A DNA stretch of 64,000 nt from Chloroflexi bacterium 44-23 (GTDB lineage: Bacteria > Chloroflexota > Anaerolineae > Anaerolineales > Anaerolineaceae): positions 62,001 to 126,000 of the forward strand of contig MKUW01000006.1 of the NCBI GenBank assembly GCA_001899005.1, given 5' to 3'. The notes beneath the pieces are model-generated. The model did not search any database. It was not told the DNA's origin and was given only the letters and a program-made list of their open reading frames with translations. Shown here piece by piece: positions 18,852 to 27,488 of the stretch (the first letter of the stretch is position 1; each line of letters starts with the position of its first letter). Both the position numbers and the translations under genes were made by a program.

Positions 18852-19985
18852 ATGAACCGCAGCCTTAAATTCGTCACATTTTCCATGTTTGCCTGGGGTT
18901 TGGGTGAAGGCATGTTCTTACTGTTTCAACCAATCTATCTGCAAAAGCTGGGGGCAGAGCCCATATTGATTGGGATGGTGTTGGGTAGTGTCGGTTTGAT
19001 GACAACCCTGGTGCAAATTCCTTCCGGGTATTTTTCCGACCGCTATGGCACCCGCCCCATTATGCTGGTATCCTGGGTTTTAGGGACCCTGGCAGCCTGG
19101 GGTATGGCTTTATCTCCCAACTTGCAATTATTCATCCCTGCTTTTTTACTTTATGGGTTGACCGGTTCAATTGTGGCTCCCATGAATTCTTATATCACCT
19201 CCGTACGTGGAAATTGGAGTGCCGAACGTTCGCTGACATTTACCGGAGCAGCCTACCACCTCGGAACCATTCTCGGACCAACCTTGGGCGGTTTCCTCGG
19301 GCAGAAATACGAGCTGCGAATTTTATATGTGATTGCAGCCATTATTTTTGTAATTTCGACCATCCTGATTTTCTTCATTCAAAATCCGGACGTTGAGCCG
19401 CACCACACGCCAGGAAAAGTCCGGGGCATTTTCAAAAACAAACTTTTTATGCGCATGGTAATTCTGGCCAGTTTGGGCATGTTTTTCATGGTCTTTACGC
19501 AGTCGTTCACGCCGATTTTTCTGGATGAAATTCGCAATATCGATTTACAGAAAATCGGCTTCCTGGGCACTATCGGCGGACTTGGAAATGTCGTCCTTGC
19601 GCTCATGCTCGGTCATTTGCCGGCACGCATCGGCTACCTAGTCAGTTTTCCATTCGTATTACTATTCCCAATCCTGATTGTCAAGGGGACAGGCATGCCA
19701 TGGTACGGAATGGCCTATTTCCTCTTTGGCGGTTACAGGTTGGCTCGCAGCATGATTTTGGCTTTCAGCCGCCAGTTCATTCACAGCCGGGAAACAGGGA
19801 TCGCTTACGGCGTCATCGAGACCGCCAACGGTGCGGCCACGATTTTGGCGCCGCTGCTGTGCGGAATCATATATAATCAAAATCCGGAACATATTTATTG
19901 GATGGCAGCCATTGGCTTACTCGTCACCTTTACGCTCAACCTGATCTGGTTGCCGAAGAACATTTATCAAAAAGAAGGAATATGA
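18852..19985 (+). CDS. major facilitator superfamily transporter
   Basis: 377 residues with about 11-12 membrane helices. The MFS loop motif appears after helix 2 as GYFSDRYGTRP. Helix 5 has the glycine-rich GAAYHLGTILGPTLGG, seen in drug/proton antiporters. The substrate cannot be inferred. The stop overlaps the next start (ATGA at 19982), so the gene heads a three-gene operon with a metallo-beta-lactamase-fold hydrolase and a membrane glycosyltransferase. Confidence 0.88.
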   Translation: MNRSLKFVTFSMFAWGLGEGMFLLFQPIYLQKLGAEPILIGMVLGSVGLMTTLVQIPSGYFSDRYGTRPIMLVSWVLGTLAAWGMALSPNLQLFIPAFLLYGLTGSIVAPMNSYITSVRGNWSAERSLTFTGAAYHLGTILGPTLGGFLGQKYELRILYVIAAIIFVISTILIFFIQNPDVEPHHTPGKVRGIFKNKLFMRMVILASLGMFFMVFTQSFTPIFLDEIRNIDLQKIGFLGTIGGLGNVVLALMLGHLPARIGYLVSFPFVLLFPILIVKGTGMPWYGMAYFLFGGYRLARSMILAFSRQFIHSRETGIAYGVIETANGAATILAPLLCGIIYNQNPEHIYWMAAIGLLVTFTLNLIWLPKNIYQKEGI

Positions 19986-20614
19986 ACATTCAAGTACACA
20001 GTTTCACCCTCGGACCAATCCAAAATAATACCTATTTGTTGGTTGCCAGGGATCAAAAACAGGCTGCCATCATCGACCCGGCCTTTGATAGTGAGCAGGT
20101 CTGGCAATTCTGCCAGACAGAAGAACTGCAGATCAGCGACATTTTTTGTACACATGCTCATTTTGACCATATTGCCGGAATCAATGAGCTGGTGCCCCAT
20201 TTTACGACTCTGCCACACATCTGGCTGCATCCCGACGACTTGCCTTTGTGGCAGGCCAACGGCGGAGCCAAAAACTTTGGCATTCCTTTTGAAATTGCCG
20301 CCCAACCCAACCAAATGTTCAGCGATCAGCAGCATCTCACTTTCGGTGGTGAAGATTTAGCGGTTTTTTTGACCCCGGGCCATACCCGCGGACATGTGGT
20401 CCTCTACTTGCAAGCATTGAATATCGTTTTCAGCGGAGATCTCATCTTCAGGCAGAGTGTCGGCCGAAGCGATTTGCCCGGGGGGAATCACCAGCAATTG
20501 CTGCAAAGTATCGAAACTTACATCAAACCACTACCCGATCAGACCCGCATCTTAAGCGGGCACGGACCCGAGACAACAGTCGCATTCGAGAAATATCACA
20601 ACCCATTCTTATGA
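19982..20614 (+). CDS. MBL-fold metallohydrolase (glyoxalase II-like)
   Basis: 210 residues from the ATG at 19982, which overlaps the MFS stop. The metal-binding motif THAHFDHIAG, the later His in GHTRGHVVLY, the bridging Asp in FSGDLIF and the SGHGPETT motif make up the two-metal site. This is the YcbL/GloB-like subgroup of small hydrolases, which act on thioesters such as hydroxyacyl-glutathione or on related substrates. The protein is shorter than true GloB (about 250 residues) and lacks its C-terminal glutathione-binding part. The stop overlaps the next start (ATGA at 20611). Confidence 0.9.
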   Translation: MNIQVHSFTLGPIQNNTYLLVARDQKQAAIIDPAFDSEQVWQFCQTEELQISDIFCTHAHFDHIAGINELVPHFTTLPHIWLHPDDLPLWQANGGAKNFGIPFEIAAQPNQMFSDQQHLTFGGEDLAVFLTPGHTRGHVVLYLQALNIVFSGDLIFRQSVGRSDLPGGNHQQLLQSIETYIKPLPDQTRILSGHGPETTVAFEKYHNPFL

Positions 20615-21813
20615 ACGAATTTTCAAAGCAGAGCAAACCCAACACTATTACCACATTAAGGCTTTTGTTGCCGGTGGTTTACATCGCCGGACGTTTACTT
20701 TTCTTCCTGGCTCTGATGCCAAATGACCTGCACGGATTTGGCGATTTCCAGGTTTATTTTGACTCGGCCGCTATGCCCGGTTTACCCTACTTTAACTACT
20801 GGTCCGAATACCCGCCCATCTTTGCCTGGCTAATTAAAATTGTGTACTGGTTTTCACAGGGCAACCAGTTTCTGTTTGATTTTCTCTTTTTTCTGGCACT
20901 GACAATTGCCAGTGCAGCCAGCATCTGGCTGGTAGCGGAAATAAGCAAATTGCTAAACTTCGGTGAACAAGAAACCGATCTAAGGACCGGCATCTACTTT
21001 GGATTGTTGGCCTTTACATCATACACCTGGTGGTACTTCGACCCCATTCCGGTGGTACTCATGCTGGCAGCTATTTATTATTTATTGAAGGGAAAAGAAA
21101 CCAGCAGCGGCATCTGGTTGGGATTGGGGATTCTTGCAAAATGGTTTCCGATCATCCTGCTACCGGCCGTTTTTCGGTTCACGAAGCTGAAAACCTTCAT
21201 GAAAATCAGTGCCGTAGCCATAGGGATCACGGTTGTGGTCTGGGGACTTCACCTGATCCTGTCACCAACCATGACCTGGGCATCCTTACAATCACAGCCA
21301 TCCCGATCATCCTGGCAAACGATCTGGGCCTTGATTGATGGCAACCTGACCACCGGCGCTTTTGTGCCAATGGAAGAACGAGTCTGGCCTGAAGCCGCCA
21401 CTTTTCCACGCGGTAACTCGGCCGTAATTCCCAATTGGGCGACCTTATTGGTTTTTGGAGGAATAGGGCTGTTCATCCTTCTGCGCTCGAAAAGGCAAAA
21501 TCCAAAAGCATTTGTTGGCATGGCAGGTATTACCTGGGCGCTATTTCTGCTCTGGTCACCCGGTTGGAGCCCACAGTGGATTCTCTACCTTTTCCCGCTG
21601 ATCTTGCTTACCTTCAAATTTAATTCCATGCTTCTTTATTTGTTCTCTTTAAGCCTGATTACCATTATTGAATGGCCATTTCTGCTCACGCATCACTTAT
21701 TCCTGGGTCTGTGGCTGGTCGTTCCCATCCGCATGCTGTTACTGATTGGCATGATATTGCAGTGGATACCTATAGTAATTAATTCCAGGCGGCAAATCAC
21801 TCACATCAATTAG
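20611..21813 (+). CDS. polytopic GT-C-type membrane glycosyltransferase (GT87/DUF2029-like)
   Basis: 400 residues, about ten membrane helices. After the first helix comes GFGDFQVYFDSA and then YWSEYPPIFAWL, the pattern of GT87-like polyprenyl-phosphate-mannose transferases, where an acidic residue in the first extracytoplasmic loop is catalytic. Further helices include LGLGILAKWFPI, typical of the same group. It probably moves a hexose from a lipid carrier to a glycan or lipid outside the membrane; the sugar is not known. It ends the MFS-hydrolase operon by an ATGA overlap and is followed by the glycan locus. Confidence 0.72.
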   Translation: MNEFSKQSKPNTITTLRLLLPVVYIAGRLLFFLALMPNDLHGFGDFQVYFDSAAMPGLPYFNYWSEYPPIFAWLIKIVYWFSQGNQFLFDFLFFLALTIASAASIWLVAEISKLLNFGEQETDLRTGIYFGLLAFTSYTWWYFDPIPVVLMLAAIYYLLKGKETSSGIWLGLGILAKWFPIILLPAVFRFTKLKTFMKISAVAIGITVVVWGLHLILSPTMTWASLQSQPSRSSWQTIWALIDGNLTTGAFVPMEERVWPEAATFPRGNSAVIPNWATLLVFGGIGLFILLRSKRQNPKAFVGMAGITWALFLLWSPGWSPQWILYLFPLILLTFKFNSMLLYLFSLSLITIIEWPFLLTHHLFLGLWLVVPIRMLLLIGMILQWIPIVINSRRQITHIN

Positions 21814-21928
21814 TTCTATCAATTTTGTAAAATACCAACCCAATAGGAAGAAAATAATTACAATTTTGCCTGAGACAAAATCTTGTCGAAAGGGCGGAGC
21901 ATGTCAATTTCTAATTTCAATCGCTAAC

Positions 21929-24202
21929 ATGATCAAACTGCAACTCTCAACGCGTGGAATTTTTTTGATTCAGGAAACAGTGGTTATTTCAATAATTTGT
22001 CTGTTAATCCTGGTAATTGGCTATACCCACGCAGTAATCGATTTTTCTATCATTCTTTTTTCAGCCACCTTGTGGACAGTGCTCGCCCTTATCTGGATTT
22101 TGTTTGGACAAAAAGTACAAACGCCTTTTAAACTGCCTTTTATCATCTGGACCGGCGCTTATTTTTTGTCAGTAGCCTTTTCCATTGACCCAAGACGTTC
22201 AGCTGCCCAAATGCTGATCATGAGCTCTTCCATTTTTTTATTTATGCTGGTGTACGATCTGGTTTACCGCGGCTGGCCATCTAAAATGTTTATTTATGGG
22301 CTCATGACTGCCAGTTTAATCATTTCTTTCGCAGGTATTTTTGATTTTGCAGACTGGTATCGAAATTGGCTTCACATCAACCCGCGGGATTGGCTGCCAG
22401 CCATCACTTTCCGCCCGGCCGCTGCCAACGTTTTGGCCCCTTTTAACTATTTCGCAGCACTATTTGCTCTTTATTTCCTGTATGTAAGCCGGAAAAAGTT
22501 ACACAAAATAGCATTTTTTCTAATTTTCTTATTGTCGAATGCGATGCTTTTTATCACCTCCTCACGAGGAGGTTGGCTGGGTGCTGCTGCTGGCTATGGC
22601 CTGATTCTGCTTCTGATCGGAGTTCGTGAGAAAACCAGAATATTAAAGGCATGGAGTCAATTAAAAGCAAAACCGATCCTGCTTTTTACAGGAATCATTA
22701 TCCTGACTGCAATTCTTTTAGGAGCCGGTTTTATCCTCTATAAACAAGCAATTCACCCGACCCATGGGTCTATCCTCAATTCTCGCAAATTATTCTGGCA
22801 GATTGCCATGAAAACCTTCTTTGAAAATCCAATTGTTGGACAGGGTCAATTCACATATGGGACGGCTTTTTTGAAGGGCACATCGGTTCCACCGGACCTG
22901 GTTTGGGTGCATGCTCACAACAGTTATCTGAATTTATTGGCCGAAATGGGAATTACAGGATTGATTGCCTTTCTATTTTTGGTCATCACAATCTTACGAG
23001 CTTTCATCAAAAAATTAAAATTGACACTACGCAGCAATAATAATTTTATGATTCCGGCAGCCGGGTTTCTCGGGGCATTTTCCCTCCACACCTTTTTTGA
23101 TTCGCTGCACATGGAACCAGCCATTATGTGGACTCTGGTAATTTTGATGGCTGCCGTACTGGCAACACCGAAATCCGGGTTGCAGACTGAAAATAAGTTG
23201 GATAGGCGGCAAAATTTGTGGGTGATGCTACCTTTGCTGGCTGCCTGGTATTTCATTTGGATCATTTATCCATTTCACCAAGGGGTCTCGCTTGCGAATC
23301 AAAATCAGTGGGAGATGGCCAGGGTAAATATTGAGACAGCCATTCTGCGAGACTCGGGGTCTGCGCTTGCTCACCAACAATTAGCCCTGGTTGATTCCGT
23401 GCTGGCGTCACAAGGCGAATCAAATGCTTTGTTCGAGGCCATCCTTCAGCTAAGAAAAACAATTGCAATTGAACCGGGTTGGGCACTTAATTACGCCAAC
23501 CTGGCCGCGCTTTTGGAGCAGGTTGGCGACGTAGTTGAGGCGCAAGCAACGGCTGAATTGGCCGTTCAACTCGCACCGAAAGTAGCATTGTACCAATTGA
23601 CGCACGCGACCTATGCGGAACACAATCAGGATCTTGAAACTGCTCAAAACGCATTTCTGAATGTGCTCAATCTCGAACCAGCCTGGTCTGACGCTCATTT
23701 TTGGAGCGAATCTTCGTTTCGCGAGAACATCCGGAATAGATGGTTGGATAAAAACCCTCAGGAACCAAAAATCACCTTAGAGGTTGCTAAAACCACATTT
23801 GAACAAAACACACAATCTACATGGGCTTATAACCAACTCGCATCCGCCTACATCGCTGAAGGAGACCTGGAAAAAGCCAAACTCCTGCTTGAAAATGCGA
23901 GTCTGGCATATAGCGGGCATGTCTCTGAAACGCTTGAAACAACCTGGCTGCAAGCAGAGCTGCTGGCCGCGCAGGGAAATTTTGAAGGTGCAGCGGTTCT
24001 AGGTGAAAAGGCTATTAATAATTATCAGGCCTATGGCATTTACGGTCCCGGCAGCTTTGGGTTACTATATTACGCCCCGCGCATGTTTCGCTCACCAGCC
24101 ATGGCGATGGAGATCGTGCCACAGATGGTCAAACCACTCACATCGCAAATCTGGCTGGAGAGAGAAATGCAGTTAAATAAATGGAAAGTGGACTCTAAGT
24201 AA
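21929..24202 (+). CDS. O-antigen ligase/polymerase-like membrane protein with C-terminal TPRs
   Basis: About 757 residues from the ATG at 21929; a TTG at 21866 would add 21 residues and neither has a clear ribosome site. Residues 1 to about 440 contain about 12 membrane helices with the Wzy_C family motif: TSSRGGWLGAAAGY and, in the large periplasmic loop, WVHAHNSYLNLLAEMGITG. After the last helix (WYFIWIIYPF) come several TPR-like repeats (LRDSGSALAHQQLAL, AIEPGWALNYANLAALLEQVG). The family links O-antigen or other glycan to a lipid or protein acceptor, or polymerises it. Its last 30 codons recur near 26.6 kb. Confidence 0.85.
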   Translation: MIKLQLSTRGIFLIQETVVISIICLLILVIGYTHAVIDFSIILFSATLWTVLALIWILFGQKVQTPFKLPFIIWTGAYFLSVAFSIDPRRSAAQMLIMSSSIFLFMLVYDLVYRGWPSKMFIYGLMTASLIISFAGIFDFADWYRNWLHINPRDWLPAITFRPAAANVLAPFNYFAALFALYFLYVSRKKLHKIAFFLIFLLSNAMLFITSSRGGWLGAAAGYGLILLLIGVREKTRILKAWSQLKAKPILLFTGIIILTAILLGAGFILYKQAIHPTHGSILNSRKLFWQIAMKTFFENPIVGQGQFTYGTAFLKGTSVPPDLVWVHAHNSYLNLLAEMGITGLIAFLFLVITILRAFIKKLKLTLRSNNNFMIPAAGFLGAFSLHTFFDSLHMEPAIMWTLVILMAAVLATPKSGLQTENKLDRRQNLWVMLPLLAAWYFIWIIYPFHQGVSLANQNQWEMARVNIETAILRDSGSALAHQQLALVDSVLASQGESNALFEAILQLRKTIAIEPGWALNYANLAALLEQVGDVVEAQATAELAVQLAPKVALYQLTHATYAEHNQDLETAQNAFLNVLNLEPAWSDAHFWSESSFRENIRNRWLDKNPQEPKITLEVAKTTFEQNTQSTWAYNQLASAYIAEGDLEKAKLLLENASLAYSGHVSETLETTWLQAELLAAQGNFEGAAVLGEKAINNYQAYGIYGPGSFGLLYYAPRMFRSPAMAMEIVPQMVKPLTSQIWLEREMQLNKWKVDSK

Positions 24203-24275
24203 TAAAATTCAACTAATGGGTTTAAAAATTCTAGTTAAAATTTTAAATTTTCAACTATGTTTTATAAGATAAACA

Positions 24276-24665
24276 ATGACTGATTCCTTCAAACAACAAA
24301 TCCAAGATGCAATCCCAACCATGCCCAACTCCTGGGACCTGATCATCCAGCCACAGAGACCCTATTCGAGCTTCACTTCGATGATCTGTGGCGTTACCGC
24401 GACCTGGTGCTGCTGTTCGTACGGCGTGATTTCGTGGCTGTCTACAAGCAGACCGTGCTCGGGCCGCTCTGGTATCTGATCCAACCGCTTCTGACGAACA
24501 TCACCTTCACCTTCATCTTCGGACAGGTGCCCAGCTGCCAACCGACGGCCTGCCATAGTTCCTCTTCTACATGTCCGGCATAGTCTTCTCAATTTACTTG
24601 GAGGCTTGAATCACAAAGACGCCTAGCAACCCTGTTCGGACAGCATCCATGGCCTGTAACTTTAT
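24276..24665 (+). pseudogene. degraded ABC-2 polysaccharide export permease, N-terminal remnant
   Basis: Frame 1 begins MTDSFKQQIQDA and reaches WDLIIQP. A shift near 24353 moves the homology to another frame with FELHFDDLWRYRDLVLLFV and YKQTVLGPLWYLIQPLLTNI. A second shift near 24530 leads to QLPTDGLP, a TAG stop and FLFYMSGIVF, and a trace (ITKTPSNPVRTAS) runs to about 24650. The pattern matches the N-terminal half of the intact permease at 26664 (YKQTVLGATWAVLQPIL), but it is a diverged paralogue and not a recent copy. No functional product is expected. It is GC-rich compared with the gene that follows. Confidence 0.85.
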
Positions 24666-24701
24666 GCCCATTCTACACACGGAACATAAATACTCACATT
24701 C

Positions 24702-24744
24702 AGCTATTGATTTTCGCACATGTTCAATAGCTTGTTATTTTTTT
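24702..24744 (+). terminator. intrinsic terminator-like hairpin
   Basis: A perfect 9-bp stem (AGCTATTGA / TCAATAGCT) with a 13-nt loop is followed within five bases by a T-run. It lies after the permease remnant and before the GT39-like gene, so it may separate the upstream operon from that gene. Confidence 0.65.
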
Positions 24745-24876
24745 GCTGTAAAACCTTTTTTTTAGCTCTCATTACCCCTTGTTATGTGTATCGCAATGTT
24801 GGAGTGAGCCGTACACTCTTTTGAATGAAGGGCTAAGAAAAACTAATCTTAATATAGTGGGTTTTGTTTCAATTCT

Positions 24877-26445
24877 ATGAAGATTTTTAAACGAAAACAA
24901 TTAAGCATTTCGAATATTATTTTTCTAACGGTGCTTTTGCTAATTGTAAGCAATGCAATTATGGCAATAATGCCTCAGAATAACCGGTTTATGGAACGTG
25001 ATGATGGAGTTTATCAGTACGTGAGTTGGAGGATTACCGAGGGAGATGTATTGTATCGCGATGTTTGGGACCATAAGCCGCCTCTCCTCTACCTTTGGAA
25101 TTTATTAGCGTACTCCTTGCATGGGAGTGGATCTCAAACGGCTATTTGGGCGCTTCTTGCTATTGTCTTGATTCTGACCACCATTCTGATTTACTTTACA
25201 CTAGCCCGTATATTTTCAAGTTCAGTTGCTTTTCTTGCTACTCTATTTTTACCTCTCTCTCTGCCAGGGGTGCAATTTTTCAACACACCTGAAATCTACG
25301 GTTTGCTTTTCCAGGTAAGCATAATTGCTCTGTTTCTCTTAGAAAAACCAAAACTGGAATCAATCAGATTGCTGCTAATTGGTTTCTTAACTGCTTTAGC
25401 ATTTTTCACCAAGCAGACTACTGTAGGCTTACCCATAGTGGTGGGCTTGTGGCTAGTATTTGATTTGTTGCGTAAAAGAAAACCTTGGCGCATAAAAGCC
25501 TTTGGATGCCAGTTCTTCTGGCTGTCAGTAGGTTTTATTATTCCTACACTAGCTATTTTGACGTACTTTATCGCTAATCATTCCTTGGCAGATTTCTGGT
25601 CGGCTAGTTTTGTTTATAATTTTGGATATATGTCAACAAGCCTCGGGAGGCGTTTGGCTGGCTTAATACACGGGTTCATTCTCCTGATTGGAACTACCGG
25701 TTTTTCTGTGTTTGCGTTTTTAGGCTGGGTCTCCGCTTTTTGGATTTTAATTCAGCGCTTACATATTGAAGCTATCAATGAGAGTTGTAGATATAAAGAG
25801 CGCTTACTTTTCCTAATTTTCATAGGAGGCCTTATTGAAAATCTTCTGGTAAACCTCTCTGGCAATCCATATAGACATTATTACATCACATTGCTTCCAA
25901 CTTCAATCTTAGCTGCTGCATTATTTTTTGATGAACTGATTCAAGTTGGTTATAAGCTAAAAGTACAACCGACTAATCTGCTGGTGGGCTTCTTTTCCTT
26001 ATTTATTCTTTCCACACAGGTGTTCTCTCCTGCCAGATACAACTACTGGCCTTTTAATGATCAACAAATAAATGCGGAACAAGCCGAAGTTGTCGCTTAT
26101 ATCCGCGCTAATAGTGAGCTAAATGAGATGGTATTAATGCTAGGCGCAGAGTCCAAGTACAACTTCTTAACTAAGAGAGTGAGTCCAACGCGTTATGTTT
26201 ATCAATATCCTCTAGCCAGTAAGTCCTATAGTAAATCTTCTCGCGTAGATGAGTTCATAAACGAAGTAGAAGACAACAAGCCGAGATTGATCATCGATAC
26301 TCACAATGAGGATATAGAAGTTTTACAACAATATGATCCGAATTTTTTATATACAATCTTTGAAAGCCATTTTTTTGTAGAGCACTGCCGACTGCAACCA
26401 AACGCATTAAAAGAAGTGGATTGGGATGTTTATCGTTGTAATTGA
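24877..26445 (+). CDS. GT39/ArnT-like membrane glycosyltransferase
   Basis: 522 residues with about ten membrane helices. The first extracytoplasmic loop has ERDDGVYQYVSWRI, the acidic motif of dolichyl/polyprenyl-phosphate sugar transferases, then DVWDHKPPLLYLWN, the second signature of PMT_2-type enzymes. FFTKQTTVGLP occurs mid-protein. These enzymes transfer a sugar from a lipid-phosphate donor to protein, lipid A or glycan on the outer face. The gene is more AT-rich than its flanks. A TATAGT lies 19 bases before the ATG. It sits between two remnants (24276-24665 and 26535-26659) and looks inserted. Confidence 0.8.
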   Translation: MKIFKRKQLSISNIIFLTVLLLIVSNAIMAIMPQNNRFMERDDGVYQYVSWRITEGDVLYRDVWDHKPPLLYLWNLLAYSLHGSGSQTAIWALLAIVLILTTILIYFTLARIFSSSVAFLATLFLPLSLPGVQFFNTPEIYGLLFQVSIIALFLLEKPKLESIRLLLIGFLTALAFFTKQTTVGLPIVVGLWLVFDLLRKRKPWRIKAFGCQFFWLSVGFIIPTLAILTYFIANHSLADFWSASFVYNFGYMSTSLGRRLAGLIHGFILLIGTTGFSVFAFLGWVSAFWILIQRLHIEAINESCRYKERLLFLIFIGGLIENLLVNLSGNPYRHYYITLLPTSILAAALFFDELIQVGYKLKVQPTNLLVGFFSLFILSTQVFSPARYNYWPFNDQQINAEQAEVVAYIRANSELNEMVLMLGAESKYNFLTKRVSPTRYVYQYPLASKSYSKSSRVDEFINEVEDNKPRLIIDTHNEDIEVLQQYDPNFLYTIFESHFFVEHCRLQPNALKEVDWDVYRCN

Positions 26446-26534
26446 GGAAACAAACCCAAAAGGACTAATATTGATCTGCTGTCCTGCGTAATTTCATAGA
26501 AACTAGAATTTTAGAACAAAGCCCCTCTAGCGAA

Positions 26535-26659
26535 ACCTGGGATCTCATCATTACTCTTCATCAATTGTGCTGGAGATCGTGCCACAGATGATAAAACCAC
26601 TTACCCCGCAAATCTGGCTGGAGAGAGAAATGCAGTTACAATACTGGCAGGAACAATAA
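26535..26659 (+). pseudogene. mosaic remnant: permease-N-terminus-like scrap joined to a C-terminal tail of an O-antigen ligase allele
   Basis: From 26570 the frame reads LEIVPQMIKPLTPQIWLERE, continues MQLQYWQEQ and stops at 26657-26659. This matches the end of the ligase/TPR gene (MEIVPQMVKPLTSQIWLERE) at 24108-24184, with mainly silent or conservative changes and a different final few codons. Just upstream, SETWDLIIT (from about 26532) resembles the SWDLIIQ start of permease-type proteins. The tail ends four bases before the permease ATG at 26664, so an earlier arrangement probably had a ligase/TPR gene directly before wzm. Confidence 0.85.
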
Positions 26660-26663
26660 AAAA

Positions 26664-27488
26664 ATGCAGGCTTCCCGAACCATCATTGATTCAAAAAACA
26701 ACTGGAAAATTCTCAATCTTGCCGACCTGTGGCATTATCGTGAATTATTCTGGTTCCTGGTCTGGCGCGATATTAAAGTGCGCTACAAGCAAACGGTTCT
26801 GGGAGCTACCTGGGCAGTTTTGCAGCCGATTCTGACCATGATCATCTTCAGTGTTGTCTTTGGGAAACTGGCAGGTCTGCCATCTGATGGCGTACCTTAC
26901 CCCATCTTTACCTTCGCCGCCTTATTACCCTGGCAATTGTTCGCTTATGCATTAACCAACAGCAGCAACAGCCTCGTCAATGAAAAAAATCTGATCACCA
27001 AGGTTTACTTTCCGCGCATCATCATTCCCGCCAGCTCGATCATCGCTGGTTTGCTTGACTTCCTGATTGCCCTGGTTATTTTCTTCATATTGATGATTGT
27101 CTATAAGATCACTATCACCTGGCGGCTTTTGCTCATGCCCCTCTTTGTGATTGTCGCAGTCGTGACCGCGCTTTCAGTTGGCCTGTGGTTGACCACCCTG
27201 AATGTCAAGTACCGCGACATTCGCTATGTCATTCCCTTCCTGACGCAGGTCTGGATGTATGCCACCCCGATCGCTTACTCCTCCTCGCTTATCCCGGAAA
27301 AGTGGATCTGGCTGTACAGCCTCAACCCGATGGTGGGCGTGGTCGATGGTTTTCGCTGGATGATGATCGGGCAGCAGGTTCTGTTCCCTCCCTATTTCTT
27401 TATATCGTTGTTGGCGGTGGCTTTTCTGTTAGTAACAGGATTTCTGTATTTCAAAAGCACTGAAGACACTTTTGCGGATGTGATCTGA
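26664..27488 (+). CDS. wzm: ABC-2 polysaccharide exporter permease (Wzm/TagG-like)
   Basis: 274 residues with six membrane helices. It opens with LWHYRELFWFLVWRDIKVRY and YKQTVLGATWAVLQPIL, the signature of polysaccharide/polyol-phosphate export permeases; NEKNLITKVYFPRIIIPASS and YRDIRYVIPFLTQVWMYATP are also conserved. It forms the channel through which an undecaprenyl-linked glycan completed in the cytoplasm is exported. It overlaps the ATPase gene by one base (TGATG). No ribosome site better than AAAAAA precedes the ATG, and translation may once have been coupled to the upstream ligase allele. Confidence 0.93.
   Translation: MQASRTIIDSKNNWKILNLADLWHYRELFWFLVWRDIKVRYKQTVLGATWAVLQPILTMIIFSVVFGKLAGLPSDGVPYPIFTFAALLPWQLFAYALTNSSNSLVNEKNLITKVYFPRIIIPASSIIAGLLDFLIALVIFFILMIVYKITITWRLLLMPLFVIVAVVTALSVGLWLTTLNVKYRDIRYVIPFLTQVWMYATPIAYSSSLIPEKWIWLYSLNPMVGVVDGFRWMMIGQQVLFPPYFFISLLAVAFLLVTGFLYFKSTEDTFADVI

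Noticed and set aside
24276..24479. A 67-codon open frame as a small protein gene.
   Set aside because: It covers two frames of a broken permease; the homology leaves this frame after about 26 codons.
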